Shown: positions 27,904-37,055 of the stretch, one piece after another
How positions within the stretch are numbered: the stretch's first letter is position 1
How the letters are laid out: each line of letters begins with the position of its first letter
NCBI GenBank assembly: GCA_020697295.1
Contig: JAJFBF010000007.1
Location: forward strand, 1-62,994
From: Moraxellaceae bacterium
GTDB lineage: Bacteria; Pseudomonadota; Gammaproteobacteria; Pseudomonadales; Moraxellaceae
DNA length: 62,994 nt
Reading direction: 5' to 3'
Notes under the pieces: model-generated
Database searches by the model: none
The model's input: the letters and a program-made list of their open reading frames with translations, nothing else
What the model was told of the DNA's origin: nothing
Position numbers and translations under genes: made by a program

Positions 27904-28968
27904 TTACTCGTCCTTGAGGGCGCACTCGTAATTCTGCGGCTCCGCCTTGCAGCGGATGCGTTTCAGGACCTTCATCATCTGCGGGTCGTAAGTGCCGTCC
28001 TGGGTCATCATCAGGCGAGCCTCCCGCAGCATGCGCTGGTACTTGTCCTTTTCGACAGGCGTCAGGTCCAGCCAGTATTTTTCCTCGATCTCCTTTTCGC
28101 TCTTGGCGACAAAGCTGAAGGCCTCTTCCACGCTGTTATAGGCAAACTGGCGCATCAGTTCGACGCGGGCATCCAGGTCCGGCACCTGCTTTGCCAGGCG
28201 CTCACGGTTGATGATGATGCTGCCGGAGATCATCACCACCGGGAAGCGGAAGATCGCCCCCTTGGTGCCGAGGCCGCGGTACAACTCCAGCGGCTTAAAC
28301 ACAATTGCCGGCGCCACCACGATATCCACCTGGCCGTTGTTGAACTTGCCGGCGAAATTGGAAATATCGGACGCCACCGGCTGCGCGCCCAGCTGCTGCA
28401 CGAGCTTGGCCTGGGACTTGTCCCACTCCAGCACCGCCACCTTCTTGCCGGCGGCCTTTTCGATGGAGTTGATGCTGCGGTCGTTCACAAAGACATAGGC
28501 GGCGCCGAGCGGAATGGCGGCCACGACCTGGTAGGGGCCGGTAATGGTCAACGGCACGATGGCGGGGCTCGACAACGTGCGCAGCAAGGAGCGCATTTCC
28601 TGATAAGTACGGATGCCGCCGATGGCATCCATGCTGCCCATGAACTTGTTGAACTGGCGCGCGCGCAGCGAAGTCAGCACCACGCCATCGCACTGGCCGG
28701 CCTTGAAGTCCTCGGCGGCAATGCGTTCGTCGGTGTAGACCTTGATGGTCGTGTAGATATTCCACTTGCGCGCGGTCAAGGCCAGGTCATTGGCGCGGCT
28801 CGAGGCATCGCCCTTGGTGCCCACCGGGTCGTACACGCAAAACGACATGTTGAGGGGCTTTTCAAATGCGCCGACATCGGCGGCGGCTGCCACCTCGACC
28901 GCGAAGGCCGATACGGCCAGGCCCATGGCCAGGACGGTGCGCGGCAGGAATCGCTTGCTCAGTATCAT
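27904..28968 (-). CDS. Putative periplasmic solute-binding protein (DUF6091-like)
   Basis: 354 residues with a signal peptide (FLPRTVLAMGLAVSAFAVEVAAAA). The mature part resembles a substrate-binding fold of the TRAP/phosphonate-binding type: early strand LNMSFCVYDPVGTKGDAS, hinge-like IVVAPAIVF and VVMISGSIIINRERL, ending in a helical region with KDKYQRMLREARLMM. Three Cys occur (Phe-Cys-Val near residue 44, Gly-Gln-Cys-Asp, and Arg-Cys/Glu-Cys near the C terminus). No transporter permease genes are adjacent, so ligand and partner are unknown. It is monocistronic with a TATAAC-like promoter element near 28998. Confidence 0.7.
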   Translation of the reverse strand: MILSKRFLPRTVLAMGLAVSAFAVEVAAAADVGAFEKPLNMSFCVYDPVGTKGDASSRANDLALTARKWNIYTTIKVYTDERIAAEDFKAGQCDGVVLTSLRARQFNKFMGSMDAIGGIRTYQEMRSLLRTLSSPAIVPLTITGPYQVVAAIPLGAAYVFVNDRSINSIEKAAGKKVAVLEWDKSQAKLVQQLGAQPVASDISNFAGKFNNGQVDIVVAPAIVFKPLELYRGLGTKGAIFRFPVVMISGSIIINRERLAKQVPDLDARVELMRQFAYNSVEEAFSFVAKSEKEIEEKYWLDLTPVEKDKYQRMLREARLMMTQDGTYDPQMMKVLKRIRCKAEPQNYECALKDE

Positions 28969-29130
28969 GATGAGTATCCGCAGAGTTGATTTTTGTTATA
29001 ACGGGCGATCGGCGCAGATGGACAGCCGGCGCACAATCATAAACCAGGCGCGAGGCTGGCCATTGGCTGTCCTGACATTACCAGGGGTCAATCCGGCATG
29101 ACGAAGGGTCCCGCCATGGCAGGCGGGCAA

Positions 29131-29164
29131 CCGGCCGCCGCTGCCCGGCGGAAGCGGCGGCCGG
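29131..29164. other. GC-rich hairpin downstream of fadD
   Basis: 12-bp perfect arms CCGGCCGCCGCT and AGCGGCGGCCGG with a 10-base loop, seven bases after the fadD stop codon on its strand. It is a possible transcript end or 3' stabiliser, without a T-tract. Confidence 0.5.
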
Positions 29165-29171
29165 CAGTGGC

Positions 29172-30830
29172 TTACTGCCCGCGCAGTTCGCGGTGCAGGA
29201 TCTTGCCGACCGGCGTCTTGGGCAGGTCGTCGCGGAACACGATGTGCCGGGGCACCTTGTAGCCGGTAAGGTGGGCTCGCAGGTGCTCGAGCAGGACGTC
29301 CTCGGAGAGGGCCGGGTCCTTCTTCACCACGAACAGCTTCACGACTTCGCCGGACTTCTCGCAGGGCACGCCGATGGCGGCGCTTTCCAGCACCCCGTCG
29401 TGCTTGGCGGCCACATCCTCGATCTCGTTCGGATACACATTGAAGCCGGACACCAGGATCATGTTCTTCTTGCGGTCGACAATGCGCATATAGCCGTCGG
29501 GATCAATGATCGCGACGTCGCCGGTCTTGAGCCAGCCCTCGGCGTCGATGATCTCCTCGGTGGCTTCCGGACGCTGCCAGTAGCCCTTCATCACCTGCGG
29601 GCCCTTCACGCAAAGCTCGCCCGGGTGACCCGGCGCCAGTTCCTTGCCGTCATCGTCGATGACCTTGACCAGGGTATTGGGCAGCGGCATGCCGATGGTG
29701 CCGATACGGATGGCGGAGAGCGGGTTCACCGACACCACGGGCGAGGTCTCGGTCATGCCAAAGCCTTCGCAAATGGCGCAGCCGGTCAGCTTTTCCCAAT
29801 CCTCGGCGACCTTGACCTGCGTGGCCATGCCGCCGGCCATGGTGCGCTTGAGACCGGAGAAATCGAGCTGGCGGAAGGCGGGGTTCTGCATCAGCGCCAC
29901 GAACAGCGTGTTGAGGCCGGCAAAACCGGTGAACTTCCACTTCGCCAGCTCCTTGACGAAGCCGGGGATGTCGCGCGGGTTGGTGATCAGCACGGAATGG
30001 CCGCCCTGGTCCATCATGCCCAGGCAGCACACCACGAAGGCGAAGATGTGGTACATCGGCAGCGGCACGATGGTGACTTCCTTGCCCGGCTCGAAGCCGG
30101 TCAGGGTCGCGCGCATCTGCAACAGGTTGGCCACCAGGTTGGCGTGGGTCAGCATAGCGCCCTTGGCCACGCCGGTGGTGCCGCCGGTGTACTGCAGCAC
30201 GGCGATGTCGCCGGCCACGGGCCTGGCGTCCTTGACCTGGTGCTTCGCGCCGCGGCTCATCACCGCAGTGTAGGGAATGGCGTTGGGCAGGCTGTAGGCC
30301 GGCACCAGCTTCTTGACCTTCTTCACCACAAAATTGGTGATCACGCGCTTGAGGCCCGGGAGCTGGTCACCGAGTTCGGTGACGATGACGGTCTTGATGC
30401 CGGTCTGCGGCAGCACCTTCTCCACCTTGTCGCAGAAGTTGGAGACGACCAGCAGCGCCTTGGCGCCGGAGTCGTTGAACTGGTGCAGCATCTCGCGCTC
30501 GGTGTAGAGCGGATTGGTATTGACGATGATGAGGCCGGCGCGCATGGCGCCGAACACCGCCACCGGGTATTGCAGGATATTGGGCATCTGCAGGGCGATG
30601 CGGTCGCCCGGCTTGAGATCGGTCTCGTTCTGGACCCAGGCGGCGAAGGCGGCGGTCAGTCGGTCGAGTTCCCGGTAGGTCAGCGTGCGCCCCATGCAGG
30701 AGACGGCAGGCAGGTCGGCGTATTTCCGGCAGGCCTCGAGGAAGACCTCGTTGACCGAACCGTAGGCGGCGGTGTCGATCTCGAAGGGCACATCGGCCGG
30801 GTATTTGTCTTTCCAGAAATCCGCTTGCAT
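29172..30830 (-). CDS. fadD: Long-chain fatty acid--CoA ligase FadD
   Basis: 552 residues, the normal length for FadD. ATP/AMP motif YTGGTTGVAKGA is near residues 208-219, the linker motif GFGMTETSP near 350, YMRIVDRKKNMILVSGFNVYPNEIE near 440-465, and the catalytic Lys in PKTPVGKILHRELR at the C terminus. It feeds exogenous long-chain fatty acids into beta-oxidation, complementing the acyl-CoA dehydrogenase and thiolase also in the window. AAGGAG lies about 7 bases before ATG 30830. The 251-base gap upstream (30831-31081) holds no gene, only the promoter region and a short hairpin CTCCGGCAG/CTGCCGGAG near 30900. Confidence 0.95.
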   Translation of the reverse strand: MQADFWKDKYPADVPFEIDTAAYGSVNEVFLEACRKYADLPAVSCMGRTLTYRELDRLTAAFAAWVQNETDLKPGDRIALQMPNILQYPVAVFGAMRAGLIIVNTNPLYTEREMLHQFNDSGAKALLVVSNFCDKVEKVLPQTGIKTVIVTELGDQLPGLKRVITNFVVKKVKKLVPAYSLPNAIPYTAVMSRGAKHQVKDARPVAGDIAVLQYTGGTTGVAKGAMLTHANLVANLLQMRATLTGFEPGKEVTIVPLPMYHIFAFVVCCLGMMDQGGHSVLITNPRDIPGFVKELAKWKFTGFAGLNTLFVALMQNPAFRQLDFSGLKRTMAGGMATQVKVAEDWEKLTGCAICEGFGMTETSPVVSVNPLSAIRIGTIGMPLPNTLVKVIDDDGKELAPGHPGELCVKGPQVMKGYWQRPEATEEIIDAEGWLKTGDVAIIDPDGYMRIVDRKKNMILVSGFNVYPNEIEDVAAKHDGVLESAAIGVPCEKSGEVVKLFVVKKDPALSEDVLLEHLRAHLTGYKVPRHIVFRDDLPKTPVGKILHRELRGQ

Positions 30831-31081
30831 GGAGGTACTCCTTGGGGAGGGTCGGGGCCGGTCTTCTCAGGCAGGGGATTGTGCCAAAAAGACCGCTGTC
30901 TCCGGCAGCCCTGCCGGAGGTATTTGTTGTCATTACCGCTGTGCGGCAGCCGCCTCCCGCCACAAGGACGGGAGGCGCCCCCGGGCGCCAGCCCGGGTGG
31001 AAAATCAGGAGTCGCCCGGCCGGCGGGACCGGAACCGGACGCCAGCCGGACCCGTGTCGCCGGGGCCGCGCGCCAGCCTCC

Positions 31082-32905
31082 TCAGGCCGTCGTCCGGGCG
31101 CCTCCCAGCAACCAGCGCTGCACCTGCTCGCGCAGGCCGGCATCCGCCGGCAACGCCAGCACGCAGGTATCGGCCGGCGCCGCTGTGAGGATTACCGTGA
31201 ATTGCATCAGTTCATCGCGCCGGAAGGCATGGATCTCCAGGCGATCACCTGGGGCCTGGCTGCCGAGCAGCTTGTCCAGGCCCGCCCCGGTCACGCGCAG
31301 GCCATTGACCGCGATCACGACATCGCCGGCCGACAGGCCAGCCTGGCTGGCGGGACCGCCACTGAAAACATGAACCAGGCTGGCGCCGCCCTCCCCGCCC
31401 CCGGTCTTCGCGCCCAGCCAGGCGCGCGGACGGCCTTCGCCACTGCCCGCCTTGCCGCCGGCATCGGCAGCGCCCTCGGCCGGGCGCAACAGCCATTCGA
31501 GGCCACGCGACACCAGGAGTTCCGCCAGGGGCAATTCGCCGGTGCCCTGCAGGGCATTGGTCCAGAAGTCCGTGAGGGGATCGCCGCACAGCTCGGTGGC
31601 CAGGCGCGGGATCTCGTCCTCTCCAACCCCGCGGCCCGCCTGGCCAAACTCGGTCCAGAGGCGGCGCATCAGGGTATCCAGACTGACCCGGTCGCCGCTC
31701 CTGGCGCGCAGGAGCAGGTCAAGGCAGAGGCCGACCAGGGCGCCCTTGACGTAATAGCTGACGATGGCGTTGGGCGAGTTCTCGTCCTGCTTGTAGTACT
31801 TGGTCCAGGCCTCGAGGCTGGACTCGGCCACGCTCTGGCGCAGGCGGCCGGGCGTGCGCAGGTGGCGAGTCACCTGCTGGGACAGAAGCTCCAGGTAGGC
31901 CTGCGGCGTGATCACCCCTGCACGGACCAGAAAGAGGTCGTCGTAGTAGCTGGTGAACCCCTCGAAGGCCCACAACAGCGGGGTCAGGGTCTCGGTGGTC
32001 AGGTCATAGGGCAGGAACACGGCCGGCTTGATGCGCTTGACGTTCCAGCTGTGGAAATACTCATGGCTGCAAAGCCCGAGAAACGTGCGATAGCGCTCGC
32101 CAGGCGCTTCCGGCTCGGTAGCCAGCGGCAGGTCGTCGCGCGAGCACAGCAGGGCCGTGGAGGCGCGATGCTCGAGCCCGCCGTAGCCGGCGCCCACGGC
32201 GGTGACCAGGAACACGTAGCGGTCAAAGGGCGCCGGCTCGCCAAAGAAGCGGATCTGGGCGCTGCAGACCTTCTCGAGGTCGCGCGCCAGGCGGTCGAGG
32301 TCGCAGCGATGGCGCCCGGTGATGACGATCTCGTGTGGCACGCCGCAGGCCAGGAAGGTCGTGTGGCTGAAATCCCCCATCTCTACTGGATGATCGATGA
32401 GCTCGTCGTAGCTGGCGGCGCGATAACGGCCAAAGCCCAGCGCCGGCGTGCCCTCGGCGCGCGCCAGGCTGGTCGCCACGCGCCAGCCGCTGGCGCCCGC
32501 GGGGCAGTCGATGCTGAGCTCGTGCGGCAGGTCCTGCTGGCCGACCGCCTCCAGGAAGACCGAGGTGCCGTTGAAGAAGCCATGGGTCTGGTCGAGGTGG
32601 GCGCCACGCACCGAAAGATCCCAGGCATAGACCTCATAGGCCACCGTGAGCGGCCCGGCGGCGGGCGCACACTGCCACGCCGACTTGCCGGTGCGGGCCA
32701 GCGCCACGGGCTGTCCGCTGCCGTCCCGGACGCTGATGGGCCCCAGATGCCGCGAAAAATCACGGATCATGTAGCTACCGGGTATCCAATTCGGCAGACG
32801 TAGCTGCTGCCCGTCCGGCGCCGGCTTGGCGATGGTCAGCAGGAGGTCGAAGATATGCGCAGCAGGCTGGTGCGCGGCAATCCGGTAGTGAACAGCGGCA
32901 TTCAT
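31082..32905 (-). CDS. M61 family peptidase with PDZ domain
   Basis: 607-residue glycyl-aminopeptidase-type metalloprotease, without an evident signal peptide. An N-terminal beta domain (about 1-180) is followed by the gluzincin catalytic domain with zinc motif CSHEYFHSWNVKRIKP (about residues 273-288, HEXXH form HEYFH) and downstream Glu in LWAFEGFTSYYDDL (about 308-321). A PDZ domain occupies the C terminus (about 495-590, GGPASQAGLSAGDVVIAVNG). Architecture matches the M61 family. It diverges from the alpha/beta hydrolase gene 47 bases away, with which it shares a promoter region. Confidence 0.93.
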   Translation of the reverse strand: MNAAVHYRIAAHQPAAHIFDLLLTIAKPAPDGQQLRLPNWIPGSYMIRDFSRHLGPISVRDGSGQPVALARTGKSAWQCAPAAGPLTVAYEVYAWDLSVRGAHLDQTHGFFNGTSVFLEAVGQQDLPHELSIDCPAGASGWRVATSLARAEGTPALGFGRYRAASYDELIDHPVEMGDFSHTTFLACGVPHEIVITGRHRCDLDRLARDLEKVCSAQIRFFGEPAPFDRYVFLVTAVGAGYGGLEHRASTALLCSRDDLPLATEPEAPGERYRTFLGLCSHEYFHSWNVKRIKPAVFLPYDLTTETLTPLLWAFEGFTSYYDDLFLVRAGVITPQAYLELLSQQVTRHLRTPGRLRQSVAESSLEAWTKYYKQDENSPNAIVSYYVKGALVGLCLDLLLRARSGDRVSLDTLMRRLWTEFGQAGRGVGEDEIPRLATELCGDPLTDFWTNALQGTGELPLAELLVSRGLEWLLRPAEGAADAGGKAGSGEGRPRAWLGAKTGGGEGGASLVHVFSGGPASQAGLSAGDVVIAVNGLRVTGAGLDKLLGSQAPGDRLEIHAFRRDELMQFTVILTAAPADTCVLALPADAGLREQVQRWLLGGARTTA

Positions 32906-32952
32906 GCCGTGGCGGCTCCAGCGATAAACACTTACAGTAGGTTCCTAGGATA

Positions 32953-33918
32953 ATGAACAATCTGGTTGCGAGCCACGCCATAGACGCCATGACTTCAGCT
33001 GATTCCCTCGAGTGGCTGGCCTGCACCGACGGCCACCGCATCCCCCTGCGCCACTGGCAGATAGCGGAGCCGCGCGCCGTCATCCACATTTCCCATGGCA
33101 TGGCGGAGCACTCCGGCTGCTATACCGATATCGCCGCCATCCTCAACGCCGAAGGCTTTTCGGTACTGGCCCAGGACCATCGCTGCCATGGCCTTGCCGT
33201 CAGCAACGGCGCGCTCGGCAATACCAGCCTGACCCAGCACTGGGCCGGCATTTGCGCCGACATGGAGGTGGTCAACGCCGAGATCCGCCGCCGCTATCCG
33301 GACCTCCCGATCATCCTGCTCGGGCACAGCATGGGATCGTTCATCTCCCAGACCTTCGCGCAGCGCCACCCCGACCGCATCAACCTGCTGCTGCTGGAAG
33401 GCAGCTCCTACCAGGCGCCCTGGTTTACCCGCATGGCCGGCCTGCTGGCCCGCTTCGAGGTCTGGCGCCAGGGCGAGCTCGGCCGCAGCGCCCTGATCCA
33501 TGCCCTCTCCTTCGGCGGCTTCAACAAGGTGTTCAAGCAGCCTCGCACGGACTTTGACTGGATCTCCCGCGACGAGGCTTTCGTGGACCGCTACGTGGCC
33601 GACCCGCTGTGCGGCTTCCAGCTCTGCAATGGCTACTGGCGCGACTTCCTGCAGGGGCTCAACACCATCTACCAGGACGCCTCCCTGCGCCGCATCCGCG
33701 CCGACCTGCCCGTCTACCTCTTTGCCGGCTCCCGCGACCCGGCCGGCCATAACGGCAGCGGCATGGACAAGCTGGCGCGCGTGTACCGCGAGGTCGTCGG
33801 CAGTCGCGACGTCGCCCTGCGCCTCTACCCCGACGCCCGCCACGACATCCTGCACGAGACTAACCGCGACGAAGTGCTGGCCGACCTCCTGGGCTGGGTA
33901 AAGCGCCACCTGCCCTGA
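32953..33918 (+). CDS. Alpha/beta hydrolase (serine aminopeptidase S33 / monoacylglycerol lipase-like)
   Basis: 321 residues. Oxyanion region HISHGMAEHSGCY (about 49-61), nucleophile elbow LLGHSMGSF (Ser near residue 132), acid Asp in FAGSRDPAGHNG and His in DARHDILHETNRDE near the C terminus complete the triad. The closest recognisable type is the Hydrolase_4/monoglyceride lipase group, so a lipid ester is a reasonable substrate. The first ATG at 32953 has AGGATA very close; ATG 32989 is an alternative start just before the conserved region. Confidence 0.88.
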   Translation: MNNLVASHAIDAMTSADSLEWLACTDGHRIPLRHWQIAEPRAVIHISHGMAEHSGCYTDIAAILNAEGFSVLAQDHRCHGLAVSNGALGNTSLTQHWAGICADMEVVNAEIRRRYPDLPIILLGHSMGSFISQTFAQRHPDRINLLLLEGSSYQAPWFTRMAGLLARFEVWRQGELGRSALIHALSFGGFNKVFKQPRTDFDWISRDEAFVDRYVADPLCGFQLCNGYWRDFLQGLNTIYQDASLRRIRADLPVYLFAGSRDPAGHNGSGMDKLARVYREVVGSRDVALRLYPDARHDILHETNRDEVLADLLGWVKRHLP

Positions 33919-33956
33919 AGCCACCGCTCTGGCAGACCGCCCTGCCGCACCGTCAT

Positions 33957-33983
33957 AAAAAAAGCCCGCTCAACGCGGGCTTT
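33957..33983 (+). terminator. Intrinsic terminator of the alpha/beta hydrolase gene
   Basis: AAAAAAAGCCCGC - TCAAC - GCGGGCTTT, 39 bases after the stop codon. Confidence 0.85.
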
Positions 33984-34340
33984 CTCATGGACAGGCTCAA
34001 GAGTCCCCGCCACCGTAAAGGAACTGAAGCAGGATCAGATTAACCAGGAAACCATCCCGGCAAGCCGCCCGGCCTGTCTCGTCAGTCGGGATAAATCCCG
34101 ACCTGCCGGAAAAGGTTTCAAGAAGAAAAAAATTCTGTTCTCCATCCCCCAGCGAGGCGAAGCCAAAGCGCCTGCAGAAGGCTTGAGGCGGAGCCGACGG
34201 CCACCGGCCCAAGCCTCAGCCGGGGCCCGCGAAAAGTCTTGGGGGATGGGTGGGATGTGTTCCTGCCGGAGGCGGGGACACGTCCCGCCCAGCGCCCGAA
34301 AATGCACGAAAGGAACGGGCAGGAGCATGAATCCTGCCCC
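33984..34340. other. Intergenic region with repeats, no gene seen
   Basis: This region between convergent genes holds repeat copy D, an imperfect long inverted repeat (CCATCCCCCAG near 34143-34153 and CTTGGGGGATGG near 34239-34250), a hairpin GGCGGG/CCCGCC near 34270-34290 and a GGGCAGGA/TCCTGCCC hairpin at about 34317-34339 next to the vWA stop codon that may act as its terminator. No ORF here looks coding. Confidence 0.5.
34070..34126 (-). repeat. Intergenic nested-hairpin repeat, copy D
   Basis: Reverse-oriented member with perfect core GTCGGGATAAATCCCGAC (34085-34102) and the flanking TTTTCCGGCAGG sequence of the family. The distal outer arm (CCTGCTTCAG on the minus strand) may be displaced to about 34024-34033 by roughly 40 bases of intervening sequence. 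Confidence 0.7.
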
Positions 34341-35519
34341 TCAACGGCTCAGATAACGCATGCCTTCCTCTATGCCCTTGAGCGTCAACGGATACATGCG
34401 GTTCTCCAGGGCCTGGCGCACCTGCACGATGGACTGCGTCCCGCTCCAGGCGCGCTCATGCTCCGGATTCAGCCAGATCATCTTCTGGAAGTGATGGCTC
34501 AGGCGCTGCATCCACACCAGGCCAGGCTCCTCGTTGAAATGCTCGACAGAGCCGCCCACGGCCATGACCTCATACGGGCTCATGGACGCATCGCCAATAA
34601 AGATCACCCGGTAGTCCGGGCCGTATTTGTGGATGATGTCCCAGACGTTCGTACGCTCGCTCCAGCGCCGCATATTGTCCTTCCACACGCCATCGTAGAT
34701 GAAGTTGTGGAAGTAGAAATACTCCAGGTGCTTGAACTCCGTACGCGCCGCCGAGAACAGCTCCTCGCAGACCTTGATATGCGGGTCCATCGAGCCGCCC
34801 ACATCAAAGAACAGCAACACCTTCACCTTGTTCTTGCGCTCGGGCCGCATCTTGATGTCGAGCAGGCCGGCCTTGTGCGCCGTGGCGCGGATGGTGTCAT
34901 CCACATCCAGCTCTTCCTCGACCCCGGTACGCGCGAACTTGCGCAGGCGGCGCAGGGCGACCTTGATGTTGCGCGTGCCCAGCTCGACAGAGTCGTCGAG
35001 ATTGCGGAACTCACGCTTTTCCCAGACCTTCACGGCCTTCTTCATGCGCGAATCGCCGGCCAGGCGAATGCCTTCCGGGTTGGCGCCATAGGCGCCGAAG
35101 GGCGAGGTGCCGCCGGTGCCGACCATGCGGTTGCCGCCCTGGTGGCGCTTGTGCTGCTCCTCCAGGCGCTGGCGGAACTCCTCCATGAGCTTGTCGAGCG
35201 AGCCGGTCTTCTGCAGCTCGGCCAGCTCCTCCGGCGACAGGTGCTTCTCGATTTCCTTGCGCAGCCAGTCCTCGGGCAAGGCCTTCGTCAGCAGGTCGGG
35301 ATCAATCGAATCGATGCCCTCGAAATACTTGGCGAAAGCCTTGTCGAACTTGTCGAAGTGCTTCTCGTCCTTGACCAGGATGGTGCGCGAGAGACGGTAG
35401 AAATCATCGACGTTGGCGTAGGCCAGGCCCTGCTGCAGGGCATTGATGAGGTCCAGCAGCTCGCGAATGGTGGTGGGCACCTTGTATTCGCGCAGCGTGA
35501 AGAAGAAGTTGATCAGCAT
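34341..35519 (-). CDS. vWA domain protein (CoxE-like)
   Basis: 392 residues. A helical N-terminal part (about 1-150, including KHLSPEELAELQKTGSLDKL) is followed by a von Willebrand A domain with the MIDAS start LLFFDVGGSMDPH (DxGxS, about residues 238-250) and GDASMSPYE later. Proteins of this type pair with MoxR AAA+ ATPases to mature or remodel metal enzymes and complexes; the partner gene (35560-36402) is immediately upstream with a 40-base gap. No clear client gene is adjacent, so the target is unknown. Confidence 0.9.
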   Translation of the reverse strand: MLINFFFTLREYKVPTTIRELLDLINALQQGLAYANVDDFYRLSRTILVKDEKHFDKFDKAFAKYFEGIDSIDPDLLTKALPEDWLRKEIEKHLSPEELAELQKTGSLDKLMEEFRQRLEEQHKRHQGGNRMVGTGGTSPFGAYGANPEGIRLAGDSRMKKAVKVWEKREFRNLDDSVELGTRNIKVALRRLRKFARTGVEEELDVDDTIRATAHKAGLLDIKMRPERKNKVKVLLFFDVGGSMDPHIKVCEELFSAARTEFKHLEYFYFHNFIYDGVWKDNMRRWSERTNVWDIIHKYGPDYRVIFIGDASMSPYEVMAVGGSVEHFNEEPGLVWMQRLSHHFQKMIWLNPEHERAWSGTQSIVQVRQALENRMYPLTLKGIEEGMRYLSR

Positions 35520-35559
35520 CGTGGATCCTGCTCCCCGCCAGGGGCGAAAGGAAAACGGA

Positions 35560-36402
35560 TCAGCCTTCGCGGCGATTCATGAAGGCCAGGCGCTCCAGCA
35601 GGTGCACGTCCGACTCGTTCTTGAGCAGGGCGCCATAAAGCGGCGGGATGGCCTTGCGCGTGTCGCGGTTGCGCAGCACGTCCTCGGGAATGTCATCGGA
35701 GAGCAGCAGCTTCAGCCAGTCGATCAGCTCCGACGTGGAAGGCTTTTTCTTCAGGCCCGGCACCTTGCGCACATCGAAGAACAGCTCCATCGCGTCTTTC
35801 ACCAGCGAGGCCTTGATGCCCGGGTAATGCACCTCCACGATCTTCTTCATGGTGTCGGTGTCGGGGAAGGTGATGTAGTGGAAGAAGCAGCGGCGCAGGA
35901 AGGCGTCGGGCAGTTCCTTCTCGTTATTCGAGGTGATGATGACGATGGGCCGGCGCACGGCCTTGATGGTCTCGCCCGTCTCGTAGACGAAGAACTCCAT
36001 CTTGTCGATTTCGGTGAGCAGGTCGTTGGGAAACTCGATGTCGGCCTTGTCGATCTCGTCGATCAGGAGCACCACCGGCACTTCGGCCTCGAAGGCCTCC
36101 CAGAGCTTGCCCTTGCGGATGTAGTTGCGGATGTCATGGACACGGCCGTCGCCGAGCTGGGAGTCGCGCAGGCGCGACACCGCGTCGTATTCATACAGGC
36201 CCTGCTGCGCCTTGGTAGTCGACTTGATATGCCACTGGATCAGCCGCAGGCCCAGGGACTGGGCGACCTGCTCGGCCAGCATGGTCTTGCCGGTGCCGGG
36301 CTCGCCCTTGATCAGCAGGGGCTTTTGCAAGGCGATGGAGGCATTGACCGCCAGCTTGAGATCGTCGGTGGCCACATAGGCGTCGGTACCCTGGAACTGC
36401 AT
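35560..36402 (-). CDS. MoxR-type AAA+ ATPase
   Basis: 280 residues. Walker A KGEPGTGKTMLAE (about residues 31-43), Walker B VVLLIDEIDKAD (about 108-119), sensor region IVIITSNNEKELPDAFLRRCFFHY (about 150-173, split by the Arg finger) and a C-terminal lid. MoxR chaperones work with vWA proteins such as the next gene. ATG 36402 is chosen because AGGTTTTC precedes it and homology starts at MQFQGTD; the longer frame upstream is not conserved-looking. Together with the vWA gene it forms a two-gene operon. Confidence 0.92.
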   Translation of the reverse strand: MQFQGTDAYVATDDLKLAVNASIALQKPLLIKGEPGTGKTMLAEQVAQSLGLRLIQWHIKSTTKAQQGLYEYDAVSRLRDSQLGDGRVHDIRNYIRKGKLWEAFEAEVPVVLLIDEIDKADIEFPNDLLTEIDKMEFFVYETGETIKAVRRPIVIITSNNEKELPDAFLRRCFFHYITFPDTDTMKKIVEVHYPGIKASLVKDAMELFFDVRKVPGLKKKPSTSELIDWLKLLLSDDIPEDVLRNRDTRKAIPPLYGALLKNESDVHLLERLAFMNRREG

Positions 36403-36680
36403 GAAAACCTCGCATCCGCTAAGACAGTCATAAATTTCGGCTGCCAGTATAGGCAGCCCCCCCGCCCTTTCACAGTGGTCGGCGCCCGGACAAGCGGGGG
36501 CCATGCGGCCAAGGCAGCCGGCTCGCCGGATTCCGGCTGGAGCCCGGACCTGGAAGATGGAGGAGCATGGTCATGACCAGGGCGCCCACTGCATCTGCGG
36601 GCCCTTGCGCCCGGGCGCCGGGAAGACCCCGGGGGGCCGGCGGCGCAAGCATCCTGCCCCGATGACCCGCAGGACCGGGC

Positions 36681-36708
36681 AGGCGTCAGGCGTCAGGCGT
36701 CAGGCGTC
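36681..36708. repeat. Heptanucleotide tandem repeat (AGGCGTC)x4
   Basis: Four exact copies of the 7-mer, running into the stop codon of the small membrane protein gene (stop at 36707-36709 on the minus strand). The preceding 36403-36680 gap contains no recognisable gene. Confidence 0.85.
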
Positions 36709-37033
36709 AGGCGGGCTGACTGTCGCGGCTTTCGCGCAGGTACAACACGCCAAAAACGACCGTCGTCGACAGCAGCAGTGGCAGCAAGGCCTTCATCAGG
36801 CCGATGCCGGAATGGGAAAGCAGGTTGAAGAGCACGCCGATGCAGGCCGGCACCACATAAAGGCCTGCGGCGGAGGGCAGGATGCCCGGCGTAAACAGCA
36901 CGACGGCCAGCAGCGCGCGCAGGCCGATGCGCAGGCGGCGCGACGTGATGTACGACGAGAGATAACGCTCGAAACCGAACTGCAGCAGTCCCGCCAGCAG
37001 CAGGTAGACACCCCAGGCAATCGCATATGCCAT
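36707..37033 (-). CDS. Small integral membrane protein
   Basis: 108 residues, three or four membrane segments: MAYAIAWGVYLLLAGLLQFGF, LRALLAVVLFTPGILPSAAG, YVVPACIGVLFNLLSHSG and LPLLLSTTVVFGVLYL. No function recognised. ATG 37033 follows GAGGA with an 8-base spacer; an upstream in-frame TTG (37048) is less likely. It lies 22 bases downstream of ycgN and is the last gene of the acyl-CoA dehydrogenase-rnd-ycgL-phosphatase-ycgN group. Its 3' end runs into a 7-bp tandem repeat. Confidence 0.75.
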   Translation of the reverse strand: MAYAIAWGVYLLLAGLLQFGFERYLSSYITSRRLRIGLRALLAVVLFTPGILPSAAGLYVVPACIGVLFNLLSHSGIGLMKALLPLLLSTTVVFGVLYLRESRDSQPA

Positions 37034-37055
37034 CACAACATTCCTCAAAACAGGT

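Noticed and set aside
27551-27925. Possible protein in the purine-rich region upstream of flp
   Set aside because: Minus-strand frame is Pro/Arg/Ser-rich with no ribosome binding site and overlaps the neighbouring gene; composition suggests non-coding.
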